Assembly (NCBI GenBank): GCA_019752245.1
Contig: JAIEMH010000341.1
Coordinates: forward strand, 1-7,337
DNA: 7,337 bases
Origin: Flavobacteriaceae bacterium
GTDB taxonomy: Bacteria > Bacteroidota > Bacteroidia > Flavobacteriales > Flavobacteriaceae
Reading direction: 5' to 3'
Positions within the stretch are counted from its first letter, which is position 1; each line of letters starts with the position of its first letter. Below are positions 1 through 5,346 of the stretch, piece by piece. Both the position numbers and the translations under genes were made by a program. The notes under the pieces are model-generated. The model saw nothing but the letters and a program-made list of their open reading frames with translations. It ran no database searches and had not been told where the DNA came from.

Positions 1-106
1 TTATAATCATTTCATCGCCAATTCCTTCTAGGCAAAGACCTAAAACGTCAAATCCGCAATTTAGATTGGCGATGGTTGCTGGGCAGAATATTTTTATTTC
101 GTTCAT
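1..106 (-). CDS. thrB: Homoserine kinase, N-terminal part (runs off the window)
   Basis: Reading the minus strand from an ATG at 106 gives 35 codons without a stop up to the window edge. The peptide begins MNEIKIFCPATIANLNCGFD and continues DVLGLCLEGIGDEM. The PATIAN...GFDVLG pattern is the N-terminal signature of homoserine kinase in the GHMP kinase family. The enzyme phosphorylates L-homoserine, the step after the homoserine dehydrogenase half of ThrA, and feeds threonine synthase. The start is preceded by an A-run (CCTAAAAAAAATG on the coding strand), the usual A-rich start context in Bacteroidota. It lies downstream of thrA on the same strand, so it is almost certainly in the thr operon, although 186 bp of repeats separate the two genes. 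The ATP-binding motif and the rest of the protein lie outside the window. Confidence 0.9.
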   Translation of the reverse strand, partial: MNEIKIFCPATIANLNCGFDVLGLCLEGIGDEMII

Positions 107-114
107 TTTTTTTA

Positions 115-250
115 GGTTCTGAGGTTCTGAGATTCTGAGGTTCTGAGATTCTGAGGTTTTTAGGTTCTGAGGTTCTGAGGTTTTGAGATTCTGAGGTTTT
201 GAGATTCTGAGGTTCTGAGGTTCTGAGATTTTGAGGTCCTGAGATTCGTA
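115..250. repeat. Tandem octanucleotide array, about 17 units
   Basis: On the plus strand the unit is GRTTYTGA, mainly GGTTCTGA and GATTCTGA with GGTTTTGA and GATTTTGA variants. I count 16 units in strict 8-bp register from 115 to 242. Unit 6 (155-162) is the degenerate GGTTTTTA, unit 16 is GGTCCTGA, and a decayed seventeenth unit (GATTCGTA) runs to 250. Variation is nearly all transitions at positions 2 and 5, which suggests old copies that drifted after expansion by slippage. The array fills most of the thrA-thrB gap and ends about 8 bp before the thrB start. It is non-coding: the 8-bp period rotates the reading frame and stops occur. There are no spacers, so it is not a CRISPR. Confidence 0.93.
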
Positions 251-253
251 TTG

Positions 254-293
254 TCTTAGAATCTTAGAACCTTAGTCTCTTAGAACCTTATTT
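254..293. repeat. Second, oppositely oriented octamer array
   Basis: Directly after the thrA stop codon (coding-strand sense), five further 8-bp units lie in register: TCTTAGAA (254-261), TCTTAGAA (262-269), CCTTAGTC (270-277), TCTTAGAA (278-285) and a decayed CCTTATTT (286-293) whose last base falls in the thrA stop codon. The reverse complement of the unit, TTCTAAGA, differs from TTCTGAGA in the larger array by one transition, so the two arrays are imperfect inverted copies. In the thr mRNA the upstream units (GGUUCUAAGA, 287 to 278) could pair with AGAACC-type units of the larger array at 9 of 10 positions, so the spacer RNA could fold into a long imperfect stem. Whether it folds or acts as a terminator or processing site is inference. 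Confidence 0.75.
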
Positions 294-2740
294 TACACAT
301 TTCCAATTCTAATTACATCAGCAAAAATTCCAGACGCGGTAACGGCTGCACCTGCACCTGCGCCTTTTATGATTAAGGGTTGGTCGATGTATCTGTCGGT
401 GTAAAATTCTACAATATTGTCTTTTCCTTCCAAATTGTAAAACGGACTTTCTTTTGGAATGAATTGCAAACCAACACTTGCTTTTCCGTTATCGAACGAC
501 GCAACAAATTTGATTCTACATTCTTTGGCTTTTGCTTCCGATAATAAATTTTCAAAGTGACTTGAGTGCTTGGTTAAAGACTTGAAAAAATCTTCATTAT
601 TTGTTGTTTCCATGCATTCTTGTGGTAAAAAGCAATTGTTCTCTATGGATTCCATTTCCATTTCGTAACCGCTTTCGCGAATTAGAATTAGAATTTTTCT
701 AGCTACATCAACACCACTTAAATCAATTTTTGGATCAGGCTCGGTAAATCCTTGTAATCCAGCTTCTTTTACCACATCGTGAAAGTTGTAAGAATCACTA
801 AAATTATTAAAAATAAAGTTCAAACTTCCAGATAAAACCGCATTAATTTTGTTGACTTTATCGCCTGAAGCAATTAAATGTTTTAAGGTATCAATAATTG
901 GTAAACCTGCTCCAACATTGGTTTCGAATAAAAATGGCGCGTTGTATTTTCGAGATAGATTTTTTAAATTTTTATAGTTGTCATATTGCGATGAACAAGC
1001 AATTTTATTACAAGTAACCACGGCAATATTTTGTTTCAAAAACTGATCGTAAATGGATGCAATGCCACCATTTGCAGTAATATCTACAAAAATACTGTTG
1101 CGTAAATTAAGTTCTTTAGCTTTTGAAATAAATTCAGAAACATTGGCAGTTTCACCATTTTCCAATAAGTTTTTCCAATCTTTCAGCGATAATCCCTCTT
1201 CATCAAAAACCATTTTTCTAGAGTTTGACATGGCGATTACTCGAACATTAATTTTTAGATTCTCTTTTAGAAACTTCTTTTGTTGGTTGATTTGGTCAAC
1301 AAATTTTTCACCCACATTTCCAACGCCCATTACGAACAAATTCAGCTGTTTGGTATTGTCTTCAAAGAAGCGTTCGTGCAAGGTATTCAGTGCTTTTTTG
1401 ACATCCTTTTCGTTAATTACCACCGATATATTTCTTTCGGATGCACCTTGAGCTATGGCACGAATGTTCACATTATTTTTCCCTAAAGTACTGAACATTT
1501 TACCACTTAAGCCTTGATGATTTTTCATGTTTTCACCAACCAATGCCACAATACACAAATCTTTTTCTACAATACAATTATCAATTTTATTTTGAGCAAT
1601 TTCTAATTCAAACGTTTTATTGATTGCTTTTCGAGCTCTTTCCGCATCTTGATTTTGAATTCCGATGCAAATGGAATGTTCCGATGAAGCTTGGGTTATG
1701 AAAATCACATTGATATTTTCTTGCGAAAGCACTTCGAATAATCGTTTTGATGAACCAGCAACCCCAATCATTCCAGAGCCTTCAAGAGTTAACAAGGCAA
1801 TGTTATCGATGTGTGTAATTCCTTTAATCGGATTTGCATTTGCATCTGGATTATTGGAAATTAATGTTCCATAAGCTTCGGGTTCGAAGGTGTTTTTAAT
1901 CCAAATTGGAATAGCAGCTTTCAAAACTGGTTGAATTGTTGGTGGATACAAAACTTTGGCACCAAAATGTGACAATTCCATCGCTTCTTGATATGAAATA
2001 GATTCTATGGGTTGCGCTTGTTTCACAATTTTTGGATTGGCAGTAAACATTCCATTAACGTCGGTCCAAATTTCTAAGGAATCGGCATTTACGCCATTTG
2101 CAATGATTGCAGCAGTATAATCGGAACCACCACGACCCAAAGTTGTAGTATTGCCGTCTTTAGAAGAAGCAATAAAACCTGGTAAAATTACAACCTGCGA
2201 TTTATTAGAAGTAAAATAATCAGCAATAAGCGAGTTAGTTACCTCAAAATTTACGACTGCTTTTCCGAAATTAGAATTGGTTTTAATTAACTCACGACTG
2301 TCTTTAAAATTGCTGTTTGGAATGGTTTGTTGCAAAGCGGTTGCAATAATTTGAGACGATAGCAATTCGCCAAAACTTGCAATAGCGTCAGATGTTCTTG
2401 GAGATAATTCGCCCAATAAAAAACATCCATCAAGAAGCGTTTGCAATTGATTAATTTGACTGTTTATCTTTATTAAAAGCTGATTCTGATTGTTGCTGTC
2501 AATTAAAAGTGAAATGGTTTCGAAGTGTTTTTGCTTGATTTCTTCAATGTTATTTTTATAGTTTTCGTCTTTTGAAGCAGCTTTTTGTGAGGCATTCAAA
2601 AGCATATCGGTAACGCCACTTAAGGCTGAAACTACTACAGCTAATTTTTCTTTTTTAGATTTTTCAGTAACAATATTTATTGCTAATTGAATATTTTGGG
2701 CATTGGCAACCGATGTTCCGCCAAATTTTAATACTATCAT
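293..2740 (-). CDS. thrA: Bifunctional aspartokinase / homoserine dehydrogenase
   Basis: An 815-residue fusion enzyme, close to the length of E. coli ThrA. It catalyses the first step (aspartate to aspartyl phosphate) and third step (aspartate semialdehyde to homoserine) of the cytosolic aspartate pathway toward threonine and methionine. The kinase half opens with KFGGTSVA (residues 5-12) and has GRGGSDYTA near 201 and TDVNGMF near 227. Two ACT-type regulatory segments follow (roughly 315-385 and 395-455), the expected site of feedback control by threonine. The dehydrogenase half starts with the Rossmann motif GVGNVG near 472, followed by TCNKIA, ETNVGAGLP and EPDP...DLSGVDVARK near 667, the homoserine dehydrogenase signature. 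No key motif is missing. The ATG at 2740 is chosen because KFGGTSVA follows immediately, as in the family. Upstream lies a Thr-rich leader ORF with alternative hairpins, so attenuation by threonine supply is likely. thrB follows. Confidence 0.97.
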   Translation of the reverse strand: MIVLKFGGTSVANAQNIQLAINIVTEKSKKEKLAVVVSALSGVTDMLLNASQKAASKDENYKNNIEEIKQKHFETISLLIDSNNQNQLLIKINSQINQLQTLLDGCFLLGELSPRTSDAIASFGELLSSQIIATALQQTIPNSNFKDSRELIKTNSNFGKAVVNFEVTNSLIADYFTSNKSQVVILPGFIASSKDGNTTTLGRGGSDYTAAIIANGVNADSLEIWTDVNGMFTANPKIVKQAQPIESISYQEAMELSHFGAKVLYPPTIQPVLKAAIPIWIKNTFEPEAYGTLISNNPDANANPIKGITHIDNIALLTLEGSGMIGVAGSSKRLFEVLSQENINVIFITQASSEHSICIGIQNQDAERARKAINKTFELEIAQNKIDNCIVEKDLCIVALVGENMKNHQGLSGKMFSTLGKNNVNIRAIAQGASERNISVVINEKDVKKALNTLHERFFEDNTKQLNLFVMGVGNVGEKFVDQINQQKKFLKENLKINVRVIAMSNSRKMVFDEEGLSLKDWKNLLENGETANVSEFISKAKELNLRNSIFVDITANGGIASIYDQFLKQNIAVVTCNKIACSSQYDNYKNLKNLSRKYNAPFLFETNVGAGLPIIDTLKHLIASGDKVNKINAVLSGSLNFIFNNFSDSYNFHDVVKEAGLQGFTEPDPKIDLSGVDVARKILILIRESGYEMEMESIENNCFLPQECMETTNNEDFFKSLTKHSSHFENLLSEAKAKECRIKFVASFDNGKASVGLQFIPKESPFYNLEGKDNIVEFYTDRYIDQPLIIKGAGAGAAVTASGIFADVIRIGNV

Positions 2741-2764
2741 GATGTTTTGGTGTAAAATGAATTT

Positions 2765-2805
2765 ATGAGAATGATTTCAAAAGAATTTGCACTCTCATTT
2801 TGAAA
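2765..2805 (-). promoter_or_regulatory. Mutually exclusive hairpins just upstream of thrA (candidate attenuator switch)
   Basis: Two overlapping inverted repeats lie between the leader ORF and thrA. Hairpin A pairs 2798-2805 with 2775-2782 (coding strand UUUCAAAA with UUUUGAAA, 8 bp, 15-nt loop). Hairpin B pairs 2790-2798 with 2765-2773 (AUGAGAGUG with CAUUCUCAU, 9 bp with one G-U, 16-nt loop). Each places one arm of the other in its loop, so both cannot form in a simple nested fold. Hairpin B is followed by a modest U-rich run (AAAUUCAUUUU) and ends 24 nt before the thrA start, so it is the candidate terminator or translation block, with A as competitor. The stems are AT-rich and the U-tract is interrupted, so a classical intrinsic terminator is not certain. 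Confidence 0.5.
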
Positions 2806-2834
2806 GTCCATTGCAATTGGATTATATGTAAACA

Positions 2835-2960
2835 TTATACCCCAAATGGGGTTGTAGTTGTTGTAGATGTAGTGCCAACAAAAGTCACAACCAAAGAGTT
2901 GGTTGTAGATACGAAGCTGTATGTGTGGCAATTGTTTAACATATATTTCAAAAGTACCAT
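2835..2960 (-). CDS. thrL: Threonine-rich leader peptide of the thr operon
   Basis: This small ORF encodes 41 residues from the ATG at 2960, or 35 from the in-frame ATG at 2942. It contains 11 Thr. Residues 30-37 read TTSTTTTT (codons ACT ACA TCT ACA ACA ACT ACA ACC), followed by PFGV and a TAA stop. The ORF ends about 95 nt before thrA, the first committed gene of threonine synthesis. A short ORF rich in codons for the pathway's end product, placed before the operon and among alternative RNA hairpins, is the hallmark of ribosome-mediated attenuation, as known for E. coli thrL; the symbol is by analogy only. Unlike thrL there is no Ile codon. The upstream ATG has the A-rich context typical of Bacteroidota starts (TAACTAAAAAATG). 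The downstream ATG would be used if transcription starts after the TACTTTTG motif at 2949-2956. No function for the peptide itself is expected. Confidence 0.82.
   Translation of the reverse strand: MVLLKYMLNNCHTYSFVSTTNSLVVTFVGTTSTTTTTPFGV
2839..2852 (-). promoter_or_regulatory. GC-rich mini-hairpin at the end of the Thr codon run
   Basis: The coding strand reads ACCCC-AUUU-GGGGU, a 5-bp stem with a 4-nt loop, covering the last Thr codon through Val41 of the leader. It is the most GC-rich spot in the control region. Its 5' arm shares bases 2850-2852 with an ACAACC segment (2850-2855) that can instead pair with GGUUGU at 2887-2892. Bases 2842-2849 can also pair with 2808-2820 through an 8-bp helix with a 5-nt bulge. 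A ribosome stalled on the Thr codons would cover it. No U-tract follows, so it is not a terminator by itself. Confidence 0.5.
2886..2907 (-). promoter_or_regulatory. Stable hairpin inside the thr leader coding region
   Basis: On the coding strand ACAACCAA (2906 to 2899) and UUGGUUGU (2894 to 2887) are perfectly complementary, with a CUCU loop and one extra U-G closing pair. This 8-9 bp hairpin overlaps leader codons 18-25, just upstream of the main Thr run. Its 3' arm can alternatively pair with ACAACC at 2850-2855, within the Thr run. This gives the overlapping 1:2 versus 2:3 arrangement expected in an attenuator. The complementarity is seen directly; the regulatory role is inferred. Confidence 0.6.
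2949..2956 (-). promoter_or_regulatory. Candidate -7 promoter element for the thr operon
   Basis: The minus strand reads TACTTTTG, a perfect match to the Bacteroidota -7 consensus TAnnTTTG. Transcription would begin about 4-7 nt downstream, near 2942-2945, at or just before the second in-frame ATG of the leader ORF. The only TTTG upstream (2975 to 2972) is 15 nt away, shorter than the usual spacing of about 19-21, so the -33 element is poor. A weaker alternative, AATATTTG at 3076 to 3069, would give a longer untranslated leader and let the 2960 start be used. Confidence 0.35.
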
Positions 2961-3099
2961 TTTTTAGTTACCAAAAAAACGAGTTGGATATTTTTGTGAA
3001 TCCTTCATTTTTAAGGAGTTTATTGATTTTTAAAAATGATATTCTATTTATATGGAGTTATTTTTTAACAAATATTCAATAAAATAATGGCTTTAAACC

Positions 3100-3130
3100 T
3101 TGTTTTTTAACAATCGTTTACGGAATTTTG
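3100..3130 (+). promoter_or_regulatory. Candidate hutH promoter (TTG - 20 nt - GAATTTTG)
   Basis: TTG at 3100-3102 and GAATTTTG at 3123-3130 match the Bacteroidota -33/-7 pattern, with one mismatch in the -7 box and the expected 20-nt spacing. Transcription would start near 3135, leaving a 5' leader of about 15 nt before the hutH ATG at 3151. It rests on motif and spacing alone. An 11-bp direct repeat, TTTTTTAACAA, lies at 3061-3071 and again at 3103-3113 inside the promoter spacer. Confidence 0.4.
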
Positions 3131-3150
3131 AGGTCTAATTTAATTCCAAA

Positions 3151-4653
3151 ATGGACAATTCACATTATATAAGTTCAGAAGTACTGCATTTAGAGACTTT
3201 ACAAGAAATAATTTCACAACACAAAACGATTGCTTTATCGGAAGAAGCCAAAATAAATATTCAGAAATGTAGGGAATATTTAGATACTAAAATGGCTGGA
3301 AACGAAAAAGCGATTTATGGAATTAACACTGGTTTTGGCTCATTATATAATGTAAAAATTTCCAATGAAAATTTATCGCAATTACAATCCAATCTAGTTA
3401 AATCGCATGCTTGCGGAACTGGAGATGAAGTTCCAGGTGAAATTGTGAAAATTATGTTGTTGCTTAAAATTCAGTCGTTGAGTTATGGACATTCAGGAGT
3501 TCAATTGCAAACAGTAGAACGATTGGTTGATTTTTATAACAATGATGTTTTACCTGTGATTTATACTCAAGGTTCGCTTGGTGCAAGTGGTGATTTGGCT
3601 CCGTTAGCCCATTTATCGTTACCGTTATTGGGTGAAGGTGAAGTAAATTATGAAGGATTTCGTCAACCATCGAGTAAAGTTTTAGAAAAATTAGGATGGC
3701 AACCAATAGTTCTTCAATCTAAAGAAGGATTGGCGTTATTGAATGGAACACAATTTATGAGTGCTTACGGAAGTTATATTTTGCTAAAAGCGATGAAATA
3801 TTCGTATTTGGCAGATGTTATTTCGGCTATTTCATTAGAAGGATTTGATGGAAGAATTGAACCTTTTAACGAATTGATACATTATATTCGTCCGCACAAA
3901 GGTCAAGTTGTGACGGCAAAAAGAATGACCGAATTGCTTGAAGATAGTGAAATTATCGCTCAAGAAAAGCAACATGTTCAAGATCCGTATTCGTTTAGAT
4001 GTATTCCGCAAGTGCATGGTGCTTCGAAAGATACAATAGATTATGTGAAGAAAGTATTTAAGACTGAAATTAATTCGGTTACCGATAATCCAAATATTTT
4101 TGTTGGTGAAGACGTGATTATTTCAGGCGGAAATTTCCATGGTCAACCTTTGGCAATGGCTTTAGATTTTCTAGCTATTGCTTTGTCAGAATTAGGAAGT
4201 ATTTCTGAAAGAAGAACCTATCAATTGATTTCTGGATTGCGTGGTTTGCCAGCATTTTTGGTTGATAATCCAGGTTTGAATTCGGGTTTTATGATTCCAC
4301 AATATACGGCTGCGAGTATTGCTAGTCAGAACAAACAATTGGCAACGCCGGCAAGTATTGACAGTATAGTTTCTAGTAATGGTCAAGAAGATCACGTTTC
4401 TATGGGTGCAAATGCAGCCACAAAATGCTTGAAGGTAATGGAAAACTTAGAACGAATTTTGGCCATTGAATTGATGAATGCTTCACAAGCTATTGAGTTT
4501 AGACGACCTTTAAAATCGAGTGATTTTATCGAAATGTTTGTAAAATCATACAGAGAAGAAGTTCCGTTTGTAAAAGAAGATCGAATTCTACATTATGATA
4601 TTGAAAAATCGGTTGCTTTTTTAAATAGCTTTTTGATAGATTTGGAAGTCTAA
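3151..4653 (+). CDS. hutH: Histidine ammonia-lyase (histidase)
   Basis: A 500-residue enzyme of normal family length. It deaminates L-histidine to trans-urocanate and ammonia, the first step of cytosolic histidine degradation. The Ala-Ser-Gly triad at residues 145-147, within GSLGASGDLAPLAHL, forms the MIO electrophilic cofactor autocatalytically. Other family blocks are YGINTGFGSL near 50, SHACGTG near 88, LLNGTQ near 195, QDPYSFRC, the GGNFHGQPLA block near 325-335, SISERR and the GQEDHVSMGANAA block with Glu at 413. The QEDHVSM form and SHA motif favour histidine over tyrosine or phenylalanine as substrate; substrate choice is inferred from these motifs. No hutU, hutI or hutG is in the window, so the other histidine-use genes, if present, lie elsewhere. 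The gene diverges from the thr operon. A DUF962 gene follows after 16 nt, probably in the same transcript. Confidence 0.95.
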   Translation: MDNSHYISSEVLHLETLQEIISQHKTIALSEEAKINIQKCREYLDTKMAGNEKAIYGINTGFGSLYNVKISNENLSQLQSNLVKSHACGTGDEVPGEIVKIMLLLKIQSLSYGHSGVQLQTVERLVDFYNNDVLPVIYTQGSLGASGDLAPLAHLSLPLLGEGEVNYEGFRQPSSKVLEKLGWQPIVLQSKEGLALLNGTQFMSAYGSYILLKAMKYSYLADVISAISLEGFDGRIEPFNELIHYIRPHKGQVVTAKRMTELLEDSEIIAQEKQHVQDPYSFRCIPQVHGASKDTIDYVKKVFKTEINSVTDNPNIFVGEDVIISGGNFHGQPLAMALDFLAIALSELGSISERRTYQLISGLRGLPAFLVDNPGLNSGFMIPQYTAASIASQNKQLATPASIDSIVSSNGQEDHVSMGANAATKCLKVMENLERILAIELMNASQAIEFRRPLKSSDFIEMFVKSYREEVPFVKEDRILHYDIEKSVAFLNSFLIDLEV

Positions 4654-4669
4654 TTTAAACATCAGAACA

Positions 4670-4972
4670 GTGGAAAGGATTAAGAAATATAGTGAGTTTT
4701 ATGCGTTTTATTTAACTGAACATAGTAATAAAACGTCACGAATTTTACATTTTATTGGAACATTTTTATTTTTCACTTTCCTGACCTATATTGTTTTTAA
4801 CAATCAATGGTTTTTTTGGTGGGTTTTACCACTTATTGGTTATGGATTTGCTTGGGTTGGACATTTTTTCTTTGAGAAAAATAAACCGGCTACTTTTAAA
4901 TATCCTTTCTGGTCTTTGATTTCTGATTTTAAGTTGTTTTTTGAACTGTTGGTTGGGAAACAGAAGTTTTAA
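4670..4972 (+). CDS. Mpo1-like (DUF962) small membrane protein
   Basis: A 100-residue protein starting at a GTG; no in-frame ATG exists between the hutH stop and the conserved N-terminus, so GTG is the best start. It has two hydrophobic segments (about 31-44 and 47-64). The layout SEFYAFYLTEHSN...LHFIG, then GYGFAWVGHFFFEKNKPATF, then YPFWSLISDF, is that of the DUF962 family. His18, His27 and His65 are probably the conserved histidines. The yeast relative Mpo1 is an iron-dependent dioxygenase in fatty-acid alpha-oxidation of phytosphingosine; whether short bacterial members act on similar lipids is unknown. The 16-nt spacing implies co-transcription with hutH, but no functional tie is evident. 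Confidence 0.85.
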   Translation: MERIKKYSEFYAFYLTEHSNKTSRILHFIGTFLFFTFLTYIVFNNQWFFWWVLPLIGYGFAWVGHFFFEKNKPATFKYPFWSLISDFKLFFELLVGKQKF

Positions 4973-4975
4973 TCA

Positions 4976-5335
4976 TTAAATAAATAAACTTAAAATTCCC
5001 AAAATTGCAGGAATGCTTTGAACAAAAAATATTCTTTTTGAAACTGTAAAAGCGCCATAAAGTCCGGCGACGAAGACACAAATTAAAAAGAATAAAGCCA
5101 CATTACAACTCCAAATTCCATCAGAAATAAATAACGACCAGAGTAATCCAAAAGCTAAAAATCCGTTATATAATCCTTGGTTGGCAGCCATAACTTTTGT
5201 TTTTTCAAATTGATCTGCTGGAATGGTTTTAAATACTTTTCTGGCGCGACTTGTCCAAGCAAACATTTCTAACCACAGAATGTACAAATGAATAAAAGCA
5301 ACAACGCCAACGATAATTTGAGATACTAAATTCAT
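4976..5335 (-). CDS. DUF1304 four-helix membrane protein
   Basis: This 119-residue, strongly hydrophobic protein has about four predicted membrane segments (residues 5-25, 53-70, 73-93 and 98-117). The diagnostic stretch is AANQGLYNGFLAFGL at 50-64, preceded by a charged loop after LEMFAWTSR (22-30). This matches the DUF1304 family of small bacterial membrane proteins, whose function is unknown to me. It is the last gene of the minus-strand cluster, 11 nt after the TMEM175-type gene, so it is probably co-transcribed. Its stop codon is 3 nt from that of the convergent DUF962 gene. Confidence 0.88.
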   Translation of the reverse strand: MNLVSQIIVGVVAFIHLYILWLEMFAWTSRARKVFKTIPADQFEKTKVMAANQGLYNGFLAFGLLWSLFISDGIWSCNVALFFLICVFVAGLYGAFTVSKRIFFVQSIPAILGILSLFI

Positions 5336-5346
5336 AATTTATTTGT

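Noticed and set aside
115..250. CRISPR array
   Set aside because: The 8-bp units are contiguous with no spacers, and no cas gene is in the window.
1053..1451. A 132-codon plus-strand ORF opposite thrA
   Set aside because: It lies antisense within the well-conserved homoserine dehydrogenase coding region and its translation has no recognisable features; it is a shadow frame.
2834..2839. TATAAT on the minus strand as a sigma-70 type -10 box for thrA
   Set aside because: Bacteroidota promoters use the TAnnTTTG type. This hexamer overlaps the leader stop codon and has no partner element; AT-rich DNA gives such matches often.
2737..2931. A 64-codon minus-strand ORF overlapping the thr leader and ending in ATGA overlap with the thrA start codon
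   Set aside because: It reads the Thr run out of frame (Tyr/Asn codons) and resembles no family I recognise. The other frame gives a clear Thr-rich leader. The stop overlap with thrA is noted but could be chance.
3151..4653. Tyrosine or phenylalanine ammonia-lyase instead of histidase
   Set aside because: The QEDHVSM and SHA motifs and overall block pattern fit histidine ammonia-lyases; the Flavobacterium-type tyrosine lyase I recall differs clearly at these blocks.
4946..4963. CTGTT...AACAG hairpin followed by TTTT near the DUF962 stop as a terminator
   Set aside because: The stem is only 5 bp, lies inside the coding sequence and has a short T-run; too weak to call.
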